Below, one piece after another: positions 15,298 through 22,585 of a stretch of DNA of 32,981 nucleotides (positions are counted from its first letter, which is position 1; the number at the start of each line of letters is the position of its first letter). A program made the translations under genes and the position numbers. The stretch covers positions 1 through 32,981 of the forward strand of contig NZ_AKIY01000015.1 of assembly GCF_000282615.1 (NCBI RefSeq), in the 5' to 3' direction. The stretch comes from Bradyrhizobium sp. YR681. GTDB lineage: Bacteria; Pseudomonadota; Alphaproteobacteria; Rhizobiales; Xanthobacteraceae. The notes under the pieces were generated by a model, which saw only the letters and a list, made by a program, of their open reading frames with translations, made no database searches and was not told the origin of the DNA.

Positions 15298-16314
15298 ATG
15301 CTGCCTGACCTGCTTCTCCCAATGCGCATCCCCGCCAAACGGATCCGCGCGCTCCTTGCCCTCGCCGCCCTCCTGCTGTCCGCCGGGCCGGCCATGGCGC
15401 AGGTCAGCTGGCGGATGACCACGGAATATCCGCAAAACAACATTTCCGGGATCGGCCTCACCACTTTCGCCGATCGCGTCGCGGCGCGTACAAACGGTTT
15501 CGTGACCGTAGCTAACGCCTTCGACAACGAGCTCAAGATCAACTCGGGCGAAATGCCGCGCGCTGCGCTGGATGGCCGCATCGCCGGCGGCGATGCCTTT
15601 GCCGGCGCGCTGTCCGGCCTCGATCCGGTGCTCGGCCTCTCCACTCTGCCCTTCCTGGTGCAATCGGTCGACGTCGCCCGCGCCACCAATGCGCGGGCGC
15701 GCCCGCTCTATGAGAAAGCCTTTGCCGCACGAGGCTTGAAACTGCTTTATCTGACGATCTGGCCGGCGACCGGCCTCTGGTCGGATCACGCGCTGGCGGG
15801 CACCGACGATCTGCCGAAGCTGAACCTGCGGGCCTACGATGCCAATTCCAGCGCGGTGATGCGCGCGGCCGGCGCCAATGCGCAGTTCCTGCCGATGGAC
15901 AAGGCGCTTGCCGGATTGAAGGAGCATCAGCTGAACGCGTTCCTCACCTCCGGCGACGGCGGCGCGGGACGAAAGCTCTGGGACTTCCTGCCGCATTTCA
16001 CCGCGATCAATTACGCGATGCCGGTCTCGATCGCCTTCGTCCGCACCGAGGTGTTTGCCGCACTGTCCGAGCCGATGCAGCGCGAGGTGATGGCGGCCGC
16101 AGCCGAGACCGAGCAGAGCCAGTTCGCGCTGCTGGCCCATCGCACCGCAGAGAATTATGCGCGCATGCGCGACAACGGCGTCACCATCGTCGAACCCGCA
16201 CCGCAATCCCTCGTCGCAGCATTGCGCAGCGCCGCAACAAGCACGATCACGGCCTGGGAGGCCCAGGCCGGCCCTGATGCCACGGCGATCGTCGATTGGG
16301 CCCGACAGCAATAG
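15298..16314 (+). CDS. TRAP transporter DctP-family substrate-binding protein (orphan)
   Basis: 338 residues with a signal peptide (MRIPAKRIRALLALAALLLS..., cleavage near AMAQ) and a DctP-like fold (TTEYPQNNISGIGLTTFADR; GDAFAGALSGLDPVLGLSTL; LKLLYLTIWPATGLW). Binding proteins of this family deliver organic acids to a DctQM membrane pair, but no such genes are in the window, so it is an orphan or works with a distant permease. The start is ATG 15298 or ATG 15322; the latter begins directly at the signal peptide. The neighbour is a divergent lytic transglycosylase. Confidence 0.87.
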   Translation: MLPDLLLPMRIPAKRIRALLALAALLLSAGPAMAQVSWRMTTEYPQNNISGIGLTTFADRVAARTNGFVTVANAFDNELKINSGEMPRAALDGRIAGGDAFAGALSGLDPVLGLSTLPFLVQSVDVARATNARARPLYEKAFAARGLKLLYLTIWPATGLWSDHALAGTDDLPKLNLRAYDANSSAVMRAAGANAQFLPMDKALAGLKEHQLNAFLTSGDGGAGRKLWDFLPHFTAINYAMPVSIAFVRTEVFAALSEPMQREVMAAAAETEQSQFALLAHRTAENYARMRDNGVTIVEPAPQSLVAALRSAATSTITAWEAQAGPDATAIVDWARQQ

Positions 16315-16387
16315 GCGGTCGCAGCCACCAGCGGCATACGACCGCTGCGCTGCCGCGGGACGCCCGCCGGTTTCGTCCTGCGCGGCT

Positions 16388-16588
16388 TCAGTTCGTGACG
16401 GGAACCAGGTTTTCGCCCCTGATGGCGCGGTCGAGGGCGTCGATCAGCGCCTGGATCTCCACGAACTTGTTGCGCGCCCGCTCCGCGGTGTCGCGCACGA
16501 AGGGAGCCGCCAGCACTTTTGCATGCGCGTCCCTGTCCTCGATCATACGATCGCGGGCCTTCTTCAGTGTCTCAAGTCTCTCGCTCAT
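16388..16588 (-). CDS. Small hypothetical protein, helical
   Basis: A 66-residue charged protein, probably two alpha-helices or a coiled coil (ERLETLKKARDRMIEDRD; KFVEIQALIDALDRAIRG). A strong ribosome site (GAAGGAGAG) sits 7 bases before the ATG, supporting a real gene. I do not recognise a named family. It is the last of three small minus-strand genes. Confidence 0.7.
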   Translation of the reverse strand: MSERLETLKKARDRMIEDRDAHAKVLAAPFVRDTAERARNKFVEIQALIDALDRAIRGENLVPVTN

Positions 16589-16649
16589 CCGGGCTCTCCT
16601 TCAGATATTGTCTCGATCGCGGCCCAAGGCGGCCGAGTTAGCCCAGGCC

Positions 16650-16892
16650 TCAGTCGAGGCCCGCCGGAAGCTCGCCCTTGCGGAAGAACACCGTAGGCTC
16701 ATCGTCGTAATCGCCGGTTTCGGGATCGCCGCTCGACGAGAACGCAACGACTCCGAGCTTGCTCAAGGCCAGTCTCTCCGCGGTGCGCAGCGCGCCGCTT
16801 TCCGACTTGCAGACGATGGGAGCGTCCGGCTTGAGATGGCCTCCTTTGCCGGCATCGAAGGCCTGCACCACAAAGGTTGTTTCGCGGACCAT
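16650..16892 (-). CDS. Small hypothetical protein
   Basis: 80 residues, soluble. The sequence VRETTFVVQAFDAGKGGHLK at the start and ALRTAERLALSKLGVVAFSS in the middle suggest a single small alpha/beta domain. It resembles uncharacterised rhizobial proteins of this size, but I cannot name a family. Start ATG 16892 is preceded by AAGGAAG; the open frame extends further upstream without a site. It lies 61 bases upstream of the 66-residue gene on the same strand. Confidence 0.7.
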   Translation of the reverse strand: MVRETTFVVQAFDAGKGGHLKPDAPIVCKSESGALRTAERLALSKLGVVAFSSSGDPETGDYDDEPTVFFRKGELPAGLD

Positions 16893-16939
16893 GAGGGCTT
16901 CCTTTGGCCGGCCGTGACACGTGGCTGAACAGGCAGCCC

Positions 16940-17218
16940 TCAACAACCGCGGCAGATGTTCTTCAGCTTCGCCGCGGTTCTGGCCTCTTCGGCGATGAAC
17001 GGGTCCTTATAGGCCGCGCGAGATGTGTCGTTCTGCACAGCCGCGGGCTTCTTTGCCTTCGGAGGAAATGCCGTGTCGTAGCAGGCCAGACGCTCGCTGG
17101 TGCTTTCGATCGCGCGGCAGTCGGCCTCCGCGCCGGCCGCGCCTCGTGCCAGTGCGCCGAGTGCCAATCCGACGACCACCAGCGGCACGGTCCAGACGGC
17201 GAGGCGATATCGAGGCAT
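16940..17218 (-). CDS. Small exported protein with C...RLACYD motif
   Basis: 92 residues with a signal peptide (RLAVWTVPLVVVGLALGALA, cleavage near AAGAEA). The mature part carries DCRAIESTSERLACYDTAFP, a motif found in several unrelated secreted proteins (for example TagO/VasI-like), and ends KLKNICRGC. Four cysteines in the mature chain could form two disulfides. A GGAGGAG ribosome site precedes the ATG. Function unknown; probably periplasmic. Confidence 0.75.
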   Translation of the reverse strand: MPRYRLAVWTVPLVVVGLALGALARGAAGAEADCRAIESTSERLACYDTAFPPKAKKPAAVQNDTSRAAYKDPFIAEEARTAAKLKNICRGC

Positions 17219-17411
17219 GCGCGCTCCTCCTCAGTCGGCGGGAGCGCGGGTGACCCTCAGTCACCGGTGGATGCCATAAAAATACGGTGATGGCCCGACT
17301 CTACGCCGACACCCCGCCAATAGCGAGCTTTAAAGCGGTCCGCACGCGTTGCCTTGGCGAGCCGTCTCGTCTAGGTCAGGCAGCAGCGATATCAACACGA
17401 GCGCGGCTGGC

Positions 17412-18050
17412 ATGGCGACCATCTTTTTCGATCTCGACGGCACGCTGACCAACCCCAAGCCCGGGATCACGCGCTCGATCCAGTACGCGCTGGAGCGGCT
17501 GAGCCTTCCGGTCCCGAGCGAGGACGAACTGACCTGGTGCATCGGCCCGCCCCTGCATGCCAGCCTGAAGAAGCTCACCGGAAGCGACGCGCTGGCCGAC
17601 CGGGCGCTGCTGCTCTATCGCGAGCGATTTGCCGATATCGGCCTGTTCGAGAACGAGGCCTATGCCGGCATCATCGACACGCTGACGACGATTGCCGCGA
17701 CCAGCCAGCGCATGTTCGTCGCGACCAGCAAGCCCGCCGTCTACGCCACCCGTATCGTCGATCATTTCGGCCTGAAACCGTATTTCGAGCGCGTGTTCGG
17801 CTCCGAGCTCGACGGAACCCGCGTCGACAAGCGCGACCTGCTCCGCTACGCGCTCGACGAGGCCAGGATCGATGCGAGCACGGCCATCATGATCGGCGAC
17901 CGCAGCCATGACGTGGTCGGCGCCCGCACCAACGGCATGATTGCGATCGGAGTGCTCTATGGCTATGGCAGCGAGGCCGAGCTGCGGGATGCCGGCGCGC
18001 ATCACATCTGCGCCGCGCATCCCGAGCTGCTCGGCCATTGCAGAGCATGA
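17412..18050 (+). CDS. HAD-superfamily phosphatase, Gph-like
   Basis: 212 residues with all HAD motifs: nucleophile Asp in FFDLDGTLTNP (about 6-16), ATSKP (motif II), the motif III lysine in the VDKRDLL region, and the acidic motif IV IGDRSHDVVGA. The cap is the alpha-helical C1 type after motif I, as in phosphoglycolate phosphatase-like enzymes. The substrate is unknown. Start ATG 17412 follows the GCGGCTGGC stretch and begins with the conserved MATIFFDLDG. The last codons and the TGA stop fall inside a dispersed palindrome starting at 18043. Confidence 0.92.
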   Translation: MATIFFDLDGTLTNPKPGITRSIQYALERLSLPVPSEDELTWCIGPPLHASLKKLTGSDALADRALLLYRERFADIGLFENEAYAGIIDTLTTIAATSQRMFVATSKPAVYATRIVDHFGLKPYFERVFGSELDGTRVDKRDLLRYALDEARIDASTAIMIGDRSHDVVGARTNGMIAIGVLYGYGSEAELRDAGAHHICAAHPELLGHCRA

Positions 18051-18091
18051 TCCGGAAAAGTGTGCAGCGGTTTTCCGACAAGATCATGCTC
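18043..18091. repeat. Dispersed GAGCATGATCCGG palindrome
   Basis: GAGCATGATC...GATCATGCTC outer arms with inner CCGGAAAA/TTTTCCG blocks form a 49-base imperfect palindrome. I recognise it as a very common Bradyrhizobium/Rhodopseudomonas intergenic repeat. It supplies the stop codon of the HAD gene and separates it from the convergent aldoxime dehydratase gene. Confidence 0.85.
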
Positions 18092-18102
18092 AAACAACAA
18101 GC

Positions 18103-19143
18103 CTAAGCGCTGACCTTTTCGACCGCCGCCAGCATGCCCGTTTTCGGGTGGCAGTTGAGGTATTCGAAAAACTGCTCGTCCGCGGCCGCCACCGTGACCT
18201 CGTGATAGAGCCGCAGTTTTGCCGACGGCCCGAGCGTCGAGAGATACTTCATCGCCGCGCCGAAAATCCTGACATGGGTGGGATGTGATTCCGCCCAGCG
18301 TTCCAGCGCCGCAAGGCTCTTCCACCAGCTCTGGCCGTAGGACTTTTCGCTGACGCCGCCGTCGGCCGCGAGCACCTGCATGTAGCGGTTGGCATAGCAG
18401 CCGATGGCACGACCGTCGTCGCGCAGGAAATCCATGCCCTCGCGCAGCACCGGCTCGACGTCGTCGAGATAGAGCTTTCGCTCGGAAGCCTCGGTGTCGC
18501 TCCAGTCCTGCCCGGAGCGGATCAGGCAGAGATTGTCATGCGCCTTGATGCGCAGGCGCGCGCCGTCGCGGATCAGCTCCGGTACGCCATCGGGCGCCAT
18601 CGCGTCGGTCTGCGACAGCGGAATGCGGTCGCGCATGCCGCCCCAATAGGCGTGCTCCTGCACCTCGCCGCTCATGCCCTCCGCAATGACGGCAACCCCC
18701 TCGGGGCGGCCAAGCGATGAGAACAGCGTTTCATGCCGCGCGACAGCGGGACGCAGCACCTCGATGAAGGTGCCGATGCCGTCCCGCGACTTGCCGGTCC
18801 AGGCGTGGCGCGCTTCCGCAAACCAGCCATCAAAGCGTGCGATGTCGTCCCAATAGGCGACCGTGACGATGGTCTCGTAGCCGGCCTGATCAACATAGTG
18901 CGCGCGATCCCAATGCGACGGGCCGCCCTCCACAGCGAAGAGCCCTGCGATTTCCTTCAATGCGTCTGTCGCTGTCGATGGCGCCGCACCACGATACTGC
19001 ACGCCAAAATAGGCCATCACGACGCGGCTCACCGCCGGCTTGTAGCGCGCCACGAAGGACGGATATGGCGGCTGGTAATCATCAGGCACGCGCTTGTGGC
19101 GCGTGCGCGCGGTTTCGAGATGAAGAGGAATTGCGGATTCCAT
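18103..19143 (-). CDS. oxd: Haem-containing aldoxime dehydratase (phenylacetaldoxime dehydratase family)
   Basis: 346 residues, matching the Oxd family in length and sequence (DYQPPYPSFVARY at 22-34; ERWAESHPTHVRIFG at 281-295; KLRLYHEVTV at 309-318). Oxd dehydrates aldoximes to nitriles at a haem whose iron binds the substrate directly. The His in SHPTH and the His in LYHEV are candidates for the haem ligand and catalytic acid/base, and YWGGMRDR and RSGQDW for the Arg and Ser that position the oxime; I have not aligned them precisely. GGGAGGG lies 8 bases before ATG 19143. The nitrilase gene lies 27 bases upstream, so the pair converts aldoxime to nitrile to carboxylic acid. Confidence 0.93.
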   Translation of the reverse strand: MESAIPLHLETARTRHKRVPDDYQPPYPSFVARYKPAVSRVVMAYFGVQYRGAAPSTATDALKEIAGLFAVEGGPSHWDRAHYVDQAGYETIVTVAYWDDIARFDGWFAEARHAWTGKSRDGIGTFIEVLRPAVARHETLFSSLGRPEGVAVIAEGMSGEVQEHAYWGGMRDRIPLSQTDAMAPDGVPELIRDGARLRIKAHDNLCLIRSGQDWSDTEASERKLYLDDVEPVLREGMDFLRDDGRAIGCYANRYMQVLAADGGVSEKSYGQSWWKSLAALERWAESHPTHVRIFGAAMKYLSTLGPSAKLRLYHEVTVAAADEQFFEYLNCHPKTGMLAAVEKVSA

Positions 19144-19170
19144 GGCCACGCCCTCCCTTGATCCCGGCGC

Positions 19171-20187
19171 TCAGCTCGCAGCCGCGCCGATGTCCGCAGG
19201 CTCGATCGTGTCGACCGGCAGCGCGAACTGTTCGACCCGCTGGTATCGCTTCTTGTTGAGCAGCAACCGCGTCACGTCGGGCCGCGAATAGTGGCCGGCG
19301 GGATCGGCGGCGTTCTTGGCAACGCCGATGGCGCCGAGATCGATCTCGGCAATCAAGAGCCCCTCCTGGTCCGGCGCGAGCTTGTCGCCGATCTGGCTGC
19401 CGTCGGGGCCGTAGATCGCCGCAAAGCCGCCGCCGACATGCAGCAGCGCGTTCTTGTCCGGCCGGTCGCAGAGCTCGTCGATCATCGCTTGCGAGACCGT
19501 CGCGCACGGCGCGAGCACGAAGCACGAGCCTTCGACCGCATAGACGCGCGAGGCGGCATTGTTCACCTCGGCGCCGAGCGCCGGCGCGAAGGGATCGTAG
19601 AGCGAAAAGCTCGGCCAGGCCGCGACATGCACCTGCTCGTTCTGGGCGTACATCGCGTATTTCGACAGCGGCTGAAGATGCTCCCAGCAGCACAGCGCGC
19701 CGATGCGGCCGATGTCGGGTCGCGCATGCACGGCAAGATCGCTGCCGTCGCCCTCGCCGTAGACGGTGCGCTCGGCATGGGTCGGCCGCAGCTTGCGGCG
19801 TTTTGCGATGGTCTCCCCGTCGGGCCCGATCACCCATTGCGCGAGGTAAAGGCTGCCGCCGTCGCGCTCGGACAGGCCGATCACCGCCGTCAGCTTCGCC
19901 TTGCGCACGGCATCGCGCAAGCGCTCGGCCTGCGGGCTGTCATAGGCCAGCGAATTGTCGAAATAGCGCTGCACGAAGCCGCGGCCGATCGCCCAGGCCG
20001 GCGAGTCCATCCAGATGTGCCAGGGGTAGCCGGGGATGAAGGCCTCGGGAAACGCGATCAGCTTGGCGCCCTTCTCGGCGGCCTCCTTGATCAGCGCGAC
20101 CGACTTGTCGATCGAGGCGTCGAGATCGAGCCAGGCCGGCGCTGCCTGCACCACCGCAACCTTGTATTTCGGATGTTCGATGCCCAT
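19171..20187 (-). CDS. nit: Nitrilase
   Basis: 338 residues of the carbon-nitrogen hydrolase fold with the catalytic triad Glu48 (IAFPEAFIPGYPW), Lys132 (KRRKLRPTHAER) and Cys167 (ALCCWEHLQPL). The PTHAER and CWEHLQPL contexts are those of true nitrilases rather than amidases. It hydrolyses nitriles to carboxylic acid and ammonia. A GGAGG site 6 bases before ATG 20187 fixes the start. It is the first gene of the nitrilase-Oxd operon, divergent from an AraC regulator. Confidence 0.95.
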   Translation of the reverse strand: MGIEHPKYKVAVVQAAPAWLDLDASIDKSVALIKEAAEKGAKLIAFPEAFIPGYPWHIWMDSPAWAIGRGFVQRYFDNSLAYDSPQAERLRDAVRKAKLTAVIGLSERDGGSLYLAQWVIGPDGETIAKRRKLRPTHAERTVYGEGDGSDLAVHARPDIGRIGALCCWEHLQPLSKYAMYAQNEQVHVAAWPSFSLYDPFAPALGAEVNNAASRVYAVEGSCFVLAPCATVSQAMIDELCDRPDKNALLHVGGGFAAIYGPDGSQIGDKLAPDQEGLLIAEIDLGAIGVAKNAADPAGHYSRPDVTRLLLNKKRYQRVEQFALPVDTIEPADIGAAAS

Positions 20188-20260
20188 TGCCGCCTCCATT
20201 GCCGGTTGATCGGAAGCCACGTCCGATGCAGTCTATTTGGCCAAGCAAGACGGCCGGGCG

Positions 20261-20289
20261 CTCGACCACGGCGGAACAAAAACTCGACC
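20261..20289. promoter_or_regulatory. Direct repeat CTCGACC, candidate AraC-type site
   Basis: CTCGACC occurs at 20261-20267 and 20283-20289, 22 bases apart, in the 197-base gap between the nitrilase and its AraC regulator. AraC-family activators often bind direct repeats about 21 bases apart. An ACCGGGC/GCCCGGT inverted repeat (20287-20293, 20304-20310) overlaps the second copy. The role is inferred. Confidence 0.35.
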
Positions 20290-20384
20290 GGGCGGGCTCG
20301 CCGGCCCGGTATGGGATTTGCCTCCGGTCAGGGTGGATCTGCGCCAACATGCGGTTTTCGGGATGTGAAAGGGAGGCTGCCCCA

Positions 20385-21341
20385 ATGCCAGTCCAGTTCA
20401 CGACAGACGGCAGCCCGGGCTACCGGCGGCTCGCCCTCTGGCAGGATATCGTCTGCGACGTCTTCGTCGGGCTCGACTGCAAGTCCGACCTCGGCAGCGC
20501 CTTTCACGGCTCGGTCACGCAGGCCACGCTTGGCAAGGCGGTGTGCTCCGAGGTCTGCTCCGATCGTCAGCACGTGTTCCGCACGCCGTCGCGCATCGCG
20601 CGCTCGGACCAGGACTATGTTCTCATCGCACTCGGCAATCGCGGCGACGGCGGTGTGGTGCAGGACGGCCGCGAGACCGTGATCCATCCCGGCGAATTCG
20701 CGCTCTACGACACCACGCGTCCCTATGAGCTGAAATTCAACGACAGTTTTGCCCAGACCATCTTCAAGGTCCCCCGCGAGATGTTGCAGCGGCGGCTCGG
20801 CGGCACCGAGACGCTGACCGCGATCGCGTTCGGCACCGATGCGCCGCTCGAACGGCTCGCCTACGACTTCATCTTCCGGCTCTGTCAGAGCGCGGACCGG
20901 CTCGCACCCGGCAATGCCTCCGCCTTGTCGGAGCAGGCCATCGATCTGCTGGCGATGGCGCTGAGCGAACGGCTCGGCAAGACCTCGCTGCCGTCCTCAA
21001 CCCACCGCTCCGCCCTGCTCTACCGGCTGAAGGCCCATATCCGCGCGCACCTCGCCGATCCCGATCTGTCGCTGGCGGAGACCGCCGCGGCGCTCGGCAT
21101 CTCGCCGCGCTATGTCAACGATCTCCTTGCCGACGAGGATATTTCGTTCCAGCGCTACGTTCTCGCCGAGCGTCTCGCCCAGTGCCGGCGCGACCTTGCT
21201 TCGCCCGTGCTGGCGCACCGTCACATCAGCGAGATCGCGTTTGCGTGGGGCTTCAACGACCTCTCGCATTTCGGCCGTGTCTTCCGCGAGCATTTTGGCA
21301 TGTCGCCGCGCGATTTCAGGCAGAGCCAGCTGCGGCACTGA
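20385..21341 (+). CDS. AraC-family regulator of the aldoxime/nitrile operon
   Basis: 318 residues. The N-terminal part (about 1-190) matches the AraC-binding-like domain of NitR/FeaR-type activators (WQDIVCDVFVGLDC; DYVLIALGNRGDGGVVQDGR; IHPGEFALYDTTRPYEL). The C-terminal AraC domain (about 215-318) holds two helix-turn-helix units (LSLAETAAALGISPRYVNDL and ISEIAFAWGFNDLSHFGRVF). It diverges from nitrilase-Oxd, the usual place for the aldoxime- or nitrile-responsive activator of such clusters. GGGAGG precedes ATG 20385. Confidence 0.92.
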   Translation: MPVQFTTDGSPGYRRLALWQDIVCDVFVGLDCKSDLGSAFHGSVTQATLGKAVCSEVCSDRQHVFRTPSRIARSDQDYVLIALGNRGDGGVVQDGRETVIHPGEFALYDTTRPYELKFNDSFAQTIFKVPREMLQRRLGGTETLTAIAFGTDAPLERLAYDFIFRLCQSADRLAPGNASALSEQAIDLLAMALSERLGKTSLPSSTHRSALLYRLKAHIRAHLADPDLSLAETAAALGISPRYVNDLLADEDISFQRYVLAERLAQCRRDLASPVLAHRHISEIAFAWGFNDLSHFGRVFREHFGMSPRDFRQSQLRH

Positions 21342-21663
21342 GCAGCCATCTTCGCCAGCCTTCGTCTGCAACGAAGGCAAGGCTCGCCCATTCCAGATTG
21401 TCTTGTCACCTCGCGTGCCTCAGGTTAGCCCGCATGAGGACTCACGCGACGATAAGTGGATCAGAGCTGTTGCTGAGTATCATCGCGATCCGGCTCGCGG
21501 TGCTTGTGCTGGCGGGCTGGAGTCTGACGCTCCTGCCGCAGCAGGCGCGCAACACTGAGCTCGCCTGCACGCCCTCCTTCGCGAGGGAAGTGCAGCAGCA
21601 GCCAAAGACGGGCAGCAATCTGCATGTTGCTGATCCCGCCTTCGCCGACATGCTTCGCCACGA
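21342..21663. other. Gap without a confident gene
   Basis: Between the convergent AraC and binding-protein genes. A 77-codon plus-strand frame (21434-21667) has a hydrophobic segment (LLLSIIAIRLAVLVLAGWSL), but a weak ribosome site and no recognisable family, and it would overlap the binding-protein stop. Its codon third positions are only moderately GC-rich. It may be a small membrane-protein gene, a decayed remnant, or chance. Confidence 0.3.
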
Positions 21664-22566
21664 TTAGGGCGTGAGGGCATCGCTGGGAGATGCGACGCGG
21701 GCCTTCATCGCCTCGCTCATGGGAAGCTGGAGGTTCTGCCCCTTGGGCGGAATCGGCGCCTCGAACCATTTGGCGTAGAGTTTGTCGAACGCACCTGAAA
21801 CCATCTTCTCCTTGATCGCGGCATCGACCAAAGCCTTGAACTCGGGATCTTCCCTCCGGGTCATCAACCCATAGTAGGATGGCGCATAGGTCGCTGCCAG
21901 CATCCGAAAAGTGCTGGGATCGGACGCGTTTGCGACGAGCCCGGCGATCAGGATATCGTCCTCGAACCACGCCGTCGCGCGGCCTGTTCCAAGCATCAGG
22001 AGCGACTCGGCGTGGTCTTTCGCCTGCACGATCATTACATTCAGCTTCTGATCATCGACGATCTTCTTGGCGACCGCGAAATTCAGCGAGCCCTGCGTGA
22101 TGACGACCGTCTGCCCGTCGAGACCTTTCGGCTCCGTTACCCCCGACGCGGCGGACACCAGCCAGCGCGGCGACGCCACATAGGTCGCGATGGAAAACGA
22201 GACCTGTCTCTGCCGCTCCGCGGTATTGGTCGTGCTGCCGCACTCGACGTCGATCGTGCCGTTCTGAAGCAGCGGAATGCGGTTGGACGCATTCACCGGG
22301 ACGTATTCGATGCCCAGCTCCGGCCGCCGCAAGGCGGTCTTGATCTTGTCTGCCACCGCAGAACAGAGGTCGAGTGAGAGACCTGTCGGCTTCTGATCCG
22401 ACCCAAGATAAGCGAACGGAATAGACGCTTCCCGGTAGCCGAAGGTGATCTTGCCGATCTCCTTGATCTTGTCGAGGGTCGGACTGGCGGCCTGCGCTGC
22501 CGGCAGCTGGAACAGCGCGAGCGACGCGGCGGCAACAACGAGCGGGGACGAACGTCTGCGGATCAT
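21664..22566 (-). CDS. Periplasmic amino-acid-binding protein (solute-binding family 3)
   Basis: 300 residues with a signal peptide (about 1-26, cleavage near AQAASP). The SBP family 3 fold is clear: GKITFGYREASIPFAYLGSD, then PTGLSLDLCSAVADKI, NRIPLLQNGTIDVECGSTTN, and DGQTVVITQGSLNFAVAKKI. It is closest in pattern to GltI-type glutamate/aspartate binding proteins. The permease and ATPase genes of an ABC system are absent. It follows the decarboxylase gene by 19 bases on the same strand, so it may capture the amino acid that enzyme uses. Confidence 0.92.
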   Translation of the reverse strand: MIRRRSSPLVVAAASLALFQLPAAQAASPTLDKIKEIGKITFGYREASIPFAYLGSDQKPTGLSLDLCSAVADKIKTALRRPELGIEYVPVNASNRIPLLQNGTIDVECGSTTNTAERQRQVSFSIATYVASPRWLVSAASGVTEPKGLDGQTVVITQGSLNFAVAKKIVDDQKLNVMIVQAKDHAESLLMLGTGRATAWFEDDILIAGLVANASDPSTFRMLAATYAPSYYGLMTRREDPEFKALVDAAIKEKMVSGAFDKLYAKWFEAPIPPKGQNLQLPMSEAMKARVASPSDALTP

Positions 22567-22585
22567 GTCAGCCTCCGGACTGTGC

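Noticed and set aside
15277..16311. Upstream in-frame extension of the lytic transglycosylase to about 690 codons
   Set aside because: It lies antisense to the TRAP binding-protein gene, and the real protein begins with a signal peptide near 15198-15276.
19291..20682. 463-codon plus-strand frame opposite the nitrilase
   Set aside because: Antisense shadow; the nitrilase catalytic triad is intact on the minus strand.
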